This document shows positions 1-6,532 of a stretch of DNA of 7,462 nucleotides, in pieces. Origin of the DNA: Chloroflexota bacterium (GTDB lineage: Bacteria > Chloroflexota > Anaerolineae > Aggregatilineales > UBA3940). Location of the stretch: contig JAADYZ010000233.1 in assembly GCA_010092775.1 (NCBI GenBank), positions 1 through 7,462 of the forward strand. The letters are read 5' to 3'. The notes beneath the pieces were generated by a model, which saw only the letters and a list, made by a program, of their open reading frames with translations, did no database searches and had not been told where the DNA came from. The position numbers and the translations under genes were made by a program. The stretch's first letter is position 1, and the number at the start of each line of letters is the position of its first letter.

Positions 1-614
1 ATCAGCGCGGCAGTGGGGCAAACCTGCACACAAGTTCCACAGAAGACACAGGTTGAGTCTTTCATATCACAGTCAAAGGGAGTGCCAATGTAGGACTCAA
101 ACCCGCGACCCACAAAATCAATTGCGCTTGCGCCAACGACCTCGTTGCAAACCCGTACACAGCGCCCACAGAGGATGCAGTACTGATGGTCGCGAATGAA
201 GAACGGATTATCGTCCTGGTACAGGGTGCGTGAAAACTCAGTCTGGTGGCTGGTCTGCTTGATTCCAAACTGATATGCGTACTCTTGGAGTTGGCAGCTC
301 CCGGCTTTGTCGCAGGTCACACAGTCCAACGGATGATCGGCGACAAACAGGTCAATCACACCACGTCGCAGTGCGGTCAGCGTCTCACTTTCCGTAGTGA
401 TCACCATGCCATCGGCACAGGCCGTCCCACAGGAGGGGACCGGATTGTGCCAGCCTTCCACCTCGACAGTACACAGTCTGCACCCACCCGAGACGCTCAG
501 TTCCGGGTGATAGCAAAGGCGTGGTACATCGATGTCGTTGGCGAGTGCCGCCTCCAAGATGGTCGTCCCTTCGGCGACATCAATCTGTTGTCCATTGATG
601 GTAATTGTGGCCAT
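1..614 (-). CDS. fdhA: Formate dehydrogenase-type catalytic subunit (NuoG/FdhA-like), N-terminal part, runs off left edge
   Basis: The visible 204 residues are the electron-transfer head of an NAD-linked formate dehydrogenase alpha subunit; the catalytic part lies beyond base 1. Domains in order: a plant-type [2Fe-2S] ferredoxin (Cys34, Cys45, Cys48, then Cys62 or Cys66); the NuoG-type His-Cys3 [4Fe-4S] motif (His94, Cys98, Cys101, Cys107, in HPLDCVTCDKAGSC); and two bacterial [4Fe-4S] clusters (Cys146/149/152/156 and Cys189/192/195/199). The start at 614 is chosen because GGAG lies 6 nt upstream. An in-frame ATG at 626 adds four residues but has no Shine-Dalgarno sequence. The gene begins 22 nt after the NuoF-like gene stops, so it is the last visible gene of that operon. 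The same N-terminal layout occurs in [FeFe]-hydrogenases and NuoG. Formate dehydrogenase is preferred from the wording around the His-Cys3 motif and from nearby mobA; that choice is inference, while the iron-sulfur assignment is direct. Confidence 0.85.
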   Translation of the reverse strand, partial: MATITINGQQIDVAEGTTILEAALANDIDVPRLCYHPELSVSGGCRLCTVEVEGWHNPVPSCGTACADGMVITTESETLTALRRGVIDLFVADHPLDCVTCDKAGSCQLQEYAYQFGIKQTSHQTEFSRTLYQDDNPFFIRDHQYCILCGRCVRVCNEVVGASAIDFVGRGFESYIGTPFDCDMKDSTCVFCGTCVQVCPTAAL

Positions 615-620
615 ACCTTG

Positions 621-624
621 CTCC
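621..624 (-). promoter_or_regulatory. Shine-Dalgarno (GGAG) that sets the start of the catalytic subunit gene
   Basis: GGAG is followed by CAAGGT and then the ATG at 614, a 6-nt spacing. It overlaps the competing upstream ATG at 626, which has no purine-rich site before it. This favours the shorter protein starting MATITING. Confidence 0.6.
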
Positions 625-636
625 ATAATGTGTCAG

Positions 637-2358
637 TCAATTGTCGCTTACGCTTAGCAGTAAGGCTTCATATTCGTGGCGGAAATAAGTCAGCGTGCTG
701 ATGACCGGATTGGGAGCGGACTGCCCCAATCCGCACAAGCTGGTAGTTTTGACTAGCTGGCAGAGTGCATCCAGCTTGTCGAGGTCCTCTGGTACAGCAT
801 TCCCAGCGATGATCTTATCGAGGAGGTTCCGGATTTGTACGGTGCCTACTCGGCAAGGTAGGCACTTCCCGCAGCTTTCATCCACACTGAAGTCGATGAA
901 GAAGCGTGCGAATTCCGGCATGCTGGTATCATCATCGATCACGACCAGGCCACCCGACCCCATGATCGATCCGAGGCGGGTCAGGTTCTCATAGTCAACC
1001 GGTGTATCAAGAAACTCTGAGGGGATACAACCGCCGCTTGGGCCGCCCGTCTGCGCAGCTTTGAAGGCCGCTGTACCAGGGACTCCCTCGCCGATGTCCT
1101 CAACGATCTCTTGCAGCGAGATACCCATCGGCACTTCGATCAAACCGGTATTGCGAAGCTGCCCGGCTAGCGCGAAAACCTTGGTCCCTTTGCTCTTTTC
1201 GGTGCCAATCGATGCGAAGTATTCCGCTCCATGAGTCATGATCGAGGGAATGTTGGCTATCGTCTCGACATTGTTTAGCACGGTAGGAGCGTCCCACAAT
1301 CCTGATTCGGAGGGATAGGGTGGACGCATCCTTGGCATGCCGCGTTTCCCCTCGATGGAGTGGATCAGCGCTGTTTCTTCCCCACAAACAAAGGCTCCTG
1401 CGCCAATGCGCAGGTTGCAATCAAAGGCGAAGTCGGTCCCCATCACCGATTTGCCGAGAATGCCCCGGCGACGTGCCGCACGGATCGCACGGCGCAGCCG
1501 GTCGATGGCAATCGGGTATTCACCACGTACGTACAAGTAACCATAGCGGGCCCCAACAGCATGAGCGCAGATGATCATGCCCTCCAAAACGCGGTGCGGA
1601 TCATCTTCCATCACCGTGCGGTCCATATAGGCGCCAGGGTCACCTTCATCACCATTGACGATTACATACTTCTGTTCGGCTTGTTGCTTGCGAACCAGGT
1701 TCCACTTCAAGCCGGTAGGAAAGCCGCCGCCGCCACGCCCCCGCAGGCCGCTATCCAAGACTTGCTGGCAGACTTGTTCGGGCGTCATCTCGGTGAGGGC
1801 GCGGTGCAGACCTCGGTAGCCACCATGCGCAAGGTAAGCCTCAATCTTCTCTGGGTCAATCTGGCCAACCTCGGTTAGAACTAATCGCTTCTGCTTGGTG
1901 AAGAAGGGCATATCGGCAGGTAGGATATGTCGTTCCAGCCCTTTGCCGCTTTTCGCCTTGCGCAGGCTGGCCCGGTAGTGTGGAATATCGTGGGGATCGG
2001 TTGATCCTTCCTCATCTGCGTCAGGGTCCCGTACTTTTTCAGCAAAAGGGACATGACGCGCCACGATCTGCTGGGCCAGTTCCGCATCGACATCAGCGTA
2101 CATCACAGGGTCTTGACCCTTTTGCTCGACACGCACCAGTGGTCCGCGGCTGCACAACCCCATACATCCCGTCTTGACCACCTCAGCGTCGTGCTCCTCG
2201 CAGCCGCTGGCCGCGACAGCCTGTTCGATGCTGGTATGCGTTAATCCTGCGCCCGCCGAGAGACAGGCTGTGCTCGTGCAGCAGAACACCCGACGTTCAA
2301 ACCGCTCCTGCCGTTCGGCTTCTTGCTGTCCGAGCGCTAGTAGCTCTCCGTAATTCAT
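637..2358 (-). CDS. nuoF: NuoF-like NADH/FMN-binding subunit of formate dehydrogenase-type complex (beta subunit)
   Basis: This 573-residue flavoprotein subunit would exchange electrons between the iron-sulfur chain and NAD(H) in a soluble cytoplasmic complex. Residues about 20-105 form a thioredoxin-like [2Fe-2S] domain (Cys27-x4-Cys32, Cys65-x3-Cys69). The FMN/NADH core follows, with GRGGGGFPTGLKW at 207-219, GDEGDPGAY at 236-244 and GAGAFVCGEE at 319-328. After it come an SLBB-like stretch and the [4Fe-4S] motif SCGKCLPCR (Cys496, 499, 502) with a fourth Cys542. The fused N-terminal [2Fe-2S] domain is typical of HydB/HndC and FdsB-type subunits rather than plain complex I NuoF. It ends about 30 residues after Cys542 and lacks the extra two-cluster ferredoxin tail common in bifurcating hydrogenase HydB. 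The ATG overlaps the stop of the NuoE-like gene by 4 bp (ATGA), with GGAGG 4 nt upstream, so translation is probably coupled. Function as a formate dehydrogenase beta subunit is inferred from context. Confidence 0.93.
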   Translation of the reverse strand: MNYGELLALGQQEAERQERFERRVFCCTSTACLSAGAGLTHTSIEQAVAASGCEEHDAEVVKTGCMGLCSRGPLVRVEQKGQDPVMYADVDAELAQQIVARHVPFAEKVRDPDADEEGSTDPHDIPHYRASLRKAKSGKGLERHILPADMPFFTKQKRLVLTEVGQIDPEKIEAYLAHGGYRGLHRALTEMTPEQVCQQVLDSGLRGRGGGGFPTGLKWNLVRKQQAEQKYVIVNGDEGDPGAYMDRTVMEDDPHRVLEGMIICAHAVGARYGYLYVRGEYPIAIDRLRRAIRAARRRGILGKSVMGTDFAFDCNLRIGAGAFVCGEETALIHSIEGKRGMPRMRPPYPSESGLWDAPTVLNNVETIANIPSIMTHGAEYFASIGTEKSKGTKVFALAGQLRNTGLIEVPMGISLQEIVEDIGEGVPGTAAFKAAQTGGPSGGCIPSEFLDTPVDYENLTRLGSIMGSGGLVVIDDDTSMPEFARFFIDFSVDESCGKCLPCRVGTVQIRNLLDKIIAGNAVPEDLDKLDALCQLVKTTSLCGLGQSAPNPVISTLTYFRHEYEALLLSVSDN

Positions 2359-2888
2359 GTGGCCTCCACTACTGCCAGCTCGGATCGCGCCCCATTCAGC
2401 ATGTCGGCGACCCGTCGCACAGTGCTGTCCGGTGTTTCCTTACCAGAAACCGTGCCATTGATCACGATGACAGGCGCTAGTCCACAGCTACCCAGACAGC
2501 GAGCAGTGGTTAGACTGAACAGACGATCAGATGTTGTCCCACCCTCCTCGACGTCAAATGACTCCGCGACCAACCCGGCAATCTTATTCGCCCCCTTGAC
2601 ATGGCAAGCGGTGCCCGTGCAGATGATGCAGTTATTCTCGCCTAGAGGTTCAAAGGTAAACATATGGTAGAAGGTCGCTACGCCGTAGGTCTGGCTGAGC
2701 GGTACGTTCACGTGGCGGGAAATATAGACCATCAGGTCTTCGGATAGGAAACCAAAGGTTTCTTGTGCCACATTCAAGACTTCAAGCAGGGCGTCCTTTT
2801 GGTAACCAGCGCGCTTCATGGTGCGATCGATGGACTTATACCGCTCATCACCACTGGGGTGTTCGCTTGGCTTGGATTTGGAGGTCAT
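2355..2888 (-). CDS. nuoE: NuoE-like thioredoxin-fold [2Fe-2S] subunit (gamma subunit)
   Basis: This 177-residue protein belongs to the NuoE/HydC/FdsG family, the small [2Fe-2S] partner of the NuoF-like flavoprotein. An N-terminal helical region (about 1-80, with the family-typical sequence TYGVATFYHMF at 67-77) precedes a thioredoxin-like domain. The four ligands are plain: Cys90-x4-Cys95 and Cys131-x3-Cys135, in CTGTACHVKG and ARCLGSCGLAPV. Length is normal for the family. It is the first gene of the three-gene block and its TGA overlaps the next ATG. The start at 2888 is the only in-frame ATG near the 5' end before a TAG further upstream. The only strong Shine-Dalgarno, AGGAAGGA at 2901-2908, sits about 12 nt away, longer than usual. 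Another ATG at 2898-2900, directly after that site, is out of frame. An internal start at residue 24 is possible but less likely. Confidence 0.93.
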   Translation of the reverse strand: MTSKSKPSEHPSGDERYKSIDRTMKRAGYQKDALLEVLNVAQETFGFLSEDLMVYISRHVNVPLSQTYGVATFYHMFTFEPLGENNCIICTGTACHVKGANKIAGLVAESFDVEEGGTTSDRLFSLTTARCLGSCGLAPVIVINGTVSGKETPDSTVRRVADMLNGARSELAVVEAT

Positions 2889-2900
2889 ACGCCGGGCGCA

Positions 2901-2908
2901 TCCTTCCT
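2901..2908 (-). promoter_or_regulatory. Distant Shine-Dalgarno of the NuoE-like gene
   Basis: AGGAAGGA lies about 12 nt before the ATG at 2888, longer than the usual 5-9 nt. An out-of-frame ATG begins immediately after it. The spacing may lower initiation, or the start may be mis-set; no better in-frame start exists before the upstream stop. Confidence 0.4.
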
Positions 2909-3141
2909 ATTAGCAACGTCCGAATAAAGAATGCTTTAGGGATACATCCTCTCCAGCGGAGGTTCAAATGATCTAGGTGGCAGGGATCGACTCATGCGCA
3001 GCCGCTAGGAGGTGAATTTGGGTATGTGGGAACAGGCTTGAATCTACATGAGCGGGAGCATTGCTATTCAGGCATCTCTCGCCAAACATCCAGACCAAGT
3101 GTGCGCATTGCCGTCGAATGGTGCTCTTGCTGCCCTCCTAC

Positions 3142-3178
3142 ATTATAGGAAGGCCGTTCGCTGGCATCGTAGTGTCAA
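3142..3178 (-). promoter_or_regulatory. Possible promoter of the dehydrogenase operon (imperfect spacing)
   Basis: On the minus strand a perfect TATAAT occurs at 3147-3142 and a perfect TTGACA at 3178-3173, but they are 25 bp apart instead of about 17. They therefore cannot form a standard sigma-70 promoter together. The -10 alone, or spacing changed by an activator, is possible. A weaker alternative nearer the gene is TTGAAC at 2962-2967, 17 bp before TATCCC. Confidence 0.2.
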
Positions 3179-3268
3179 ATGTCATCTGAATTGCCGAGGT
3201 TCTAAATAAGCGCCAGGTATGCTGTGGTTGCCCAACGCTTCACCCTGAGGGCAAGAACGTCACTCTCA

Positions 3269-3886
3269 TTATAGTGGGCGGCTATTCTTGGCTACTCGTC
3301 GGGCATCGGCCAGGTCCGCTGGTGAGTTAAGATTGAAGAACGCCCAACCCTCAGGATCGTAACCTTGATATTCACTCTCATCCAGGTAGCGGACCCGTAC
3401 TTGATCATAGTAGCCAATCACTTTGAGACGATCTTGTTCGATTTGCTCTCTGATCGGGTCGAGGCAACGTTTGTGGTAGAGAGCGTGAAGGCCTTGTGGG
3501 TGTCCTTCTACGCGGGGAACGATCACATCGAAAGAAGATTCTTGGATCAGTGACACCATATGCTGAAGGAGAGTTGAGCTGAGAAAGGGCATGTCGCAGG
3601 CAACAACGAGCACCCAATCAGTCGGGCTGTGGGTAATTGCAGTGTAAATCCCCCCGAGAGATCCTTTCTCCGGAACAAGGTCGCTGACCATAACCAGGCC
3701 AAGATGTCGGTAAGCAGTGGGCCGATTGGTGATCACGAAAGTTTCTTGCTGACCCAAGTTAGTCACTCGCTCAATGACGTGTTCAATAACTGCTTGCCCT
3801 GCCAGTTCGACAAAGGACTTATCTCTGCCCATTCGCGAGCTTTTGCCACCCGCCAAAATCCCGACGCTCCACATCATTCTATGCAC
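3269..3886 (-). CDS. mobA: Molybdenum cofactor guanylyltransferase MobA
   Basis: This cytoplasmic enzyme transfers GMP from GTP to molybdopterin, making the guanine dinucleotide cofactor used by DMSO-reductase-family enzymes such as formate dehydrogenase. The 205 residues match MobA in length and motif order. The nucleotide-binding loop LAGGKSSRMGRDK is at 11-23, SDLVPEKGSLGGI at 68-80, the metal-binding ACDMPF at 96-101, HPQGLHALY at 129-137, and NLNSPAD near the C-terminus at 185-191. The start is a GTG at 3886 with AGAAGG only 4 nt upstream. ATG codons at 3877 and 3874 would remove three or four residues ahead of the fold and cannot be excluded. It lies 80 nt downstream of the radical SAM gene in the same direction, and 380 nt upstream of the dehydrogenase block, for which it probably makes cofactor. 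The fold assignment is secure; the partner is inferred. Confidence 0.93.
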   Translation of the reverse strand: MHRMMWSVGILAGGKSSRMGRDKSFVELAGQAVIEHVIERVTNLGQQETFVITNRPTAYRHLGLVMVSDLVPEKGSLGGIYTAITHSPTDWVLVVACDMPFLSSTLLQHMVSLIQESSFDVIVPRVEGHPQGLHALYHKRCLDPIREQIEQDRLKVIGYYDQVRVRYLDESEYQGYDPEGWAFFNLNSPADLADARRVAKNSRPL

Positions 3887-3966
3887 TTAACCTTCTTTGT
3901 AAACGAAGTGAGATCATGTCGTCTCAGAGCAAACGAGATAAGCCTTGTTGATCTGCTCCTAATATA

Positions 3967-5280
3967 TCATGAGCTTAGTAGGCGCAGCCGCCGATGGCAT
4001 TTCTTGAACTTGAGGCCGCTGCCACAGGGGCATGGATCGTTGCGTTTGGCTTGAGCATACGCCGCTTCAAGGGCGGCATCCAACTGCTGCATATGCATGA
4101 CGACATTTGCAGGTGGGCGTTGGTGGGCCAGTTCATTTGCCATATAGCGCATCGGCATATCAATGTGTGAAAAGAATGCTTTGTACCCAGCACACAGATA
4201 ATTGAGCCCCGGTTCACCATCAGGGGTGTCAATCAATCGGTTCTTTGGGCAGCCACCATTGCACACAAATCGCACCTCGCATTGACGACAGTAGTCCGGC
4301 AGACTGTCGCGTTTGGCCAGTCCAAAGGCTTGCTGCGCATCCATGACCACGATCTCGCTCAGCGGGATATCGTTGATGTTGCCAAGCTTGTAGGCAGGTT
4401 CTACATAATGATCACACGAGAACACGTCACCGTTATGCTCCATCGCTAAAGCGGTTCCACAGGTCTCCTCGAAGATGCACAGGCCAGGGATGTTGCCGGT
4501 CCAGGCCGCAAGTGCGACATCAAAGATTTGCACATAAATGCGCCCGACATCCTGTCGAACCCACTCGTCAAATATCGAAATCAGGAATTGACCGTACTGC
4601 TCAGCACTGACGGAGCGCGCTGTCACGGCAGAGCCTTCCTGATACCCGGTGTCATTATCGCGTTCGACGATCGGGATGAACTGCATGAAGTTAGCGCCAA
4701 CTTCGTCCCGTATGAAACGGTAGATGTCCAGGGGATGGTCGGCATTGGCTGCGTGTACAGTGGTAAGGATATTGAATTCGACCCCATGTTGCTGCATGAG
4801 CCTGATACCGTTCATGACGCGTTCGAAGGTCGGCGCACCACCCTTGTCAAGGCGATAGGCATCGTGGAGATGCTGCGGGCCGTCCAGACTTGCACCAATC
4901 AGGAAGTCATACTCAGCGAAGAACTGGCACCATGCGTCATCCAATGTGACCGCATTGGTCTGAAGCGTGTTGTAGATGCGCATCCCAGGCTTCTTGTGCT
5001 TCTGTTGATAGCTCACGGCTTGCCGGTAGAAGTCCAGTCCCATCAAGGTGGGTTCTCCGCCTTGCCATGCGAAGGTCACTTCAGAGACCTGCTGCGCGTC
5101 TATGAACTGCCGGGTGTATTCTTCCAGCAAAGTCTCACTCATGCGAAACTCGCTGCCAGGATACAAGCGCTCTTTGCTCAAAAAGTAGCAGTATTTGCAG
5201 TCCAGGTTACAGATTGCCCCACGTGGCTTGGTCATCAGATGAAACGCCGGGACTTGGGTGGGGTGTGCGTGCATAATCAT
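3967..5280 (-). CDS. Anaerobic sulfatase-maturating enzyme (radical SAM/SPASM) with C-terminal SEC-C motif
   Basis: Enzymes of this family oxidise an active-site Cys or Ser of type I sulfatases to formylglycine without oxygen. The 437 residues carry the radical SAM motif ICNLDCKYCY (Cys24, 28, 31) and GGEP at 74-77. The SPASM domain has the full set for two auxiliary [4Fe-4S] clusters: Cys268, 274, 289, 331, 334, 340, 344 and 363. Asp290, right after Cys289, matches the position of the catalytic Asp in characterised enzymes. The C-terminus adds a SEC-C zinc motif, CPCGSG to CH (Cys417, 419, 428, His429). An ATG at 5274 has better spacing (7 nt) from GAGG than the ATG at 5280, so the protein may start two residues later. 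No sulfatase is in the window, so the substrate is unknown; another radical SAM peptide-modifying role is possible. The neighbour upstream is an MBL hydrolase, 109 nt away. Confidence 0.88.
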   Translation of the reverse strand: MIMHAHPTQVPAFHLMTKPRGAICNLDCKYCYFLSKERLYPGSEFRMSETLLEEYTRQFIDAQQVSEVTFAWQGGEPTLMGLDFYRQAVSYQQKHKKPGMRIYNTLQTNAVTLDDAWCQFFAEYDFLIGASLDGPQHLHDAYRLDKGGAPTFERVMNGIRLMQQHGVEFNILTTVHAANADHPLDIYRFIRDEVGANFMQFIPIVERDNDTGYQEGSAVTARSVSAEQYGQFLISIFDEWVRQDVGRIYVQIFDVALAAWTGNIPGLCIFEETCGTALAMEHNGDVFSCDHYVEPAYKLGNINDIPLSEIVVMDAQQAFGLAKRDSLPDYCRQCEVRFVCNGGCPKNRLIDTPDGEPGLNYLCAGYKAFFSHIDMPMRYMANELAHQRPPANVVMHMQQLDAALEAAYAQAKRNDPCPCGSGLKFKKCHRRLRLLSS

Positions 5281-5317
5281 CCCTCTCTCTGCCTGCAGAA
5301 ATGTGCCCCCGATTGCT

Positions 5318-5352
5318 CGACACGTCGTCCAAAACTCAGCTCAAGCGTGTCG
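5318..5352. repeat. Inverted repeat between the MBL and maturase genes
   Basis: CGACACG at 5318-5324 and CGTGTCG at 5346-5352 are perfect 7-bp arms separated by 21 nt, inside the 109-nt gap. On the transcribed strand no T-run follows, so an intrinsic terminator is unlikely. It could be an operator, an mRNA fold, or chance. Confidence 0.35.
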
Positions 5353-5389
5353 CACATATCGAGGGCATGTGAACAAGGCCGTCGTATTT

Positions 5390-6391
5390 CTACAGCAACT
5401 CGAAAACATCCCCATCATTCGGGACAGAGATTTCCCCGTCGTACTTTTCAGCAATGGGATCGACAAAGAACGCTTTGATCTGCGCCAGGCGATCTACTGA
5501 TGGCATCAAGTGAACCAAAGCCAAGTGCTTCACCTGGGTTGCCTGCGCCAGATCGCCCACATCATGCACGTCGATGTGATAGTCAGGGATGTCGTGCATG
5601 AATCTAGCGTTTCGAGGCTTCCCAGCATTGAGTTGTTGCTGCTCCATTTCGCCAACGATTTGGTGATTCATCACGTCGCAAATGAGCAAGTCGGCTGATT
5701 GAGAGGCAGCATCCAAGCCAGGTACACGGAGCGTATCGCCAGAAATGACGAGAATTCTGCCGCCATATTCAATGCGGAATCCCACAGCGGGTTTGGCCGG
5801 ATAGTGATTCGCTTCAAATGTTTTGATGACGATGCCATCTTCCTCAAACAGAGTGAGCAGTGTGCCATCGGTTGGTGCGTCAAAACGCTCCCCGGTTGCC
5901 CCGGCTGTGGGCAATGGCATAACGTCATCCCCATGATGGGCATTCCGGTAGGTGTTGTCGAGTCGATAAGCCATGGCAAACCCTTCGACAACCTCAGCGA
6001 TGCCTTCAGGGCCAAGGATCGGCAGGGTGTGGATGCGGCCCATAATCCAGCTTCGGTTGATCACCTCACCCAGATCAGCGATGTGATCAGAATGGTAGTG
6101 GGTCAAAAAGACCGCGTCGAGCAGGCCGATTGGCAAATCCTGCTGGCCCATAACCTTTACACAACCATCTCCTGCATCAAACAGAAAGAAGCGGCCGTTC
6201 ACGAATACAGCCACGCAGGGTTGTGCGCGTTCGGAAGGGGTTGGAGTGCCGGTGCCCACGCACACGGCAGTGAAGCCGCCAGAGCGTAACAGTTTTTCGC
6301 TGAAAGCTTTGGCTTTGGCGGTTTTCTCTTGATTGACCCGATTCATCAAATGCTGACGAACAGATGGACGTTTTAGGAGGGACGTAAACAT
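5390..6391 (-). CDS. Metallo-beta-lactamase-fold hydrolase, RNase Z/AtsA-like
   Basis: This 333-residue protein has the dinuclear-metal site of the RNase Z/arylsulfatase AtsA-like branch of the MBL superfamily. After a basic N-terminal stretch (1-38), the fold opens with TAVCVGTGTPTP at 41-52 and FLFDAGDG at 69-76. Metal ligands are HYHSDH (His98, His100, Asp102, His103), His196 in EANHYP, Asp219 in ISGDT and His294 in LVHLMP. No signal peptide or membrane segment is evident, so it is probably cytoplasmic. The ATG at 6391 is supported by GAGG 7 nt upstream. The substrate cannot be read from sequence: tRNA 3' processing, sulfate or phosphate esters, and cyclic nucleotides are all possible. RNase Z itself is less likely because I see no flexible-arm exosite. 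The gene lies between the DJ-1-like gene (175-nt gap) and the sulfatase maturase gene (109-nt gap), all in the same direction. Confidence 0.88.
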   Translation of the reverse strand: MFTSLLKRPSVRQHLMNRVNQEKTAKAKAFSEKLLRSGGFTAVCVGTGTPTPSERAQPCVAVFVNGRFFLFDAGDGCVKVMGQQDLPIGLLDAVFLTHYHSDHIADLGEVINRSWIMGRIHTLPILGPEGIAEVVEGFAMAYRLDNTYRNAHHGDDVMPLPTAGATGERFDAPTDGTLLTLFEEDGIVIKTFEANHYPAKPAVGFRIEYGGRILVISGDTLRVPGLDAASQSADLLICDVMNHQIVGEMEQQQLNAGKPRNARFMHDIPDYHIDVHDVGDLAQATQVKHLALVHLMPSVDRLAQIKAFFVDPIAEKYDGEISVPNDGDVFELL

Positions 6392-6416
6392 TTTGGGTCC
6401 TCAACTTCTATTGATG

Positions 6417-6448
6417 GGAGCAGCAACTCTTAGGGGAGTCGCTGCTCC
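6417..6448. repeat. Strong inverted repeat (stem-loop) in the gap upstream of the MBL gene
   Basis: GGAGCAGC at 6417-6424 pairs perfectly with GCTGCTCC at 6441-6448. After one A/C mismatch, ACTC at 6426-6429 pairs with GAGT at 6436-6439 around a 6-nt loop. The result is 12 base pairs with one mismatch. No T-run follows on either strand, so it is not a textbook terminator. It sits 26-57 nt before the MBL start codon and could be a leader structure, an operator, or the 3' end of the DJ-1-like transcript. Confidence 0.6.
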
Positions 6449-6454
6449 AAGGTT

Positions 6455-6474
6455 ATCATATATAGGTGCGCCTA
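6455..6474 (-). promoter_or_regulatory. Possible -10 region and small palindrome before the MBL gene
   Basis: On the minus strand TATATATGATAAC gives a TATGAT -10-like hexamer at 6460-6455, but no good -35 lies 17 bp upstream. Directly next to it, TAGGTGCGCCTA (6463-6474) is a near-palindrome with TAGG/CCTA arms, placed where a repressor could act. Both are short and may be chance. Confidence 0.25.
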
Positions 6475-6532
6475 CCGAAGTACTGAGCTTTGTGTCCCCA
6501 CGCCGTACTCTGGTAAGTCGATCTTCAACACG

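Larger units (their letters stand above)
2889..3268. other. 380-bp gap between mobA and the dehydrogenase block; no convincing gene
   Basis: No frame here shows a recognisable protein. The longest minus-strand ATG frame, 2973-3089, would encode 38 residues and has no ribosome binding site. Visible elements are a minus-strand TATAAT at 3142-3147, a TTGACA at 3173-3178, a weak hairpin at 3228-3254 (TTGCCC/GGGCAA with a 15-nt loop and no T-run) just after mobA, and a tiny CTCC/GGAG hairpin at 2951-2961. It probably contains the 3' end of the mobA transcript and the promoter and leader of the dehydrogenase operon. If transcription starts near 3135, the leader would be about 250 nt long. Confidence 0.6.

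Noticed and set aside
246..701. Plus-strand open frame (151 codons) at the left end
   Set aside because: It lies opposite the catalytic subunit gene, where all iron-sulfur motifs are read on the minus strand. Its product resembles nothing.
637..2888. Respiratory complex I (nuo) operon
   Set aside because: No nuoA-D or membrane subunits are visible. The NuoF-like protein carries a fused [2Fe-2S] domain, and mobA lies upstream; this fits a soluble NAD-linked dehydrogenase better.
3008..3040. Plus-strand AGGAGGTG followed by a tiny frame (GTG or ATG ... TGA)
   Set aside because: The Shine-Dalgarno-like string is strong, but the peptide would be nine residues or fewer and no plus-strand gene follows it.
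2973..3089. Minus-strand 38-codon frame in the gap before the dehydrogenase block
   Set aside because: It has no ribosome binding site, no recognisable sequence and no extension. The same gap also holds a 14-codon frame at 3064-3108, likewise unsupported.
3228..3254. Hairpin after mobA as an intrinsic terminator
   Set aside because: It has only a 6-bp stem with a 15-nt loop and no following T-run, too weak to call a terminator.
4528..5478. Long plus-strand open frame (316 codons) across the maturase gene
   Set aside because: It is antisense to the radical SAM gene, whose cysteine motifs are complete. Its translation shows no recognisable domain and it runs through the gap on the other side.
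5699..6289. Plus-strand open frame (196 codons) across the MBL gene
   Set aside because: It is a shadow of the MBL-fold gene, whose metal ligands are intact on the minus strand.
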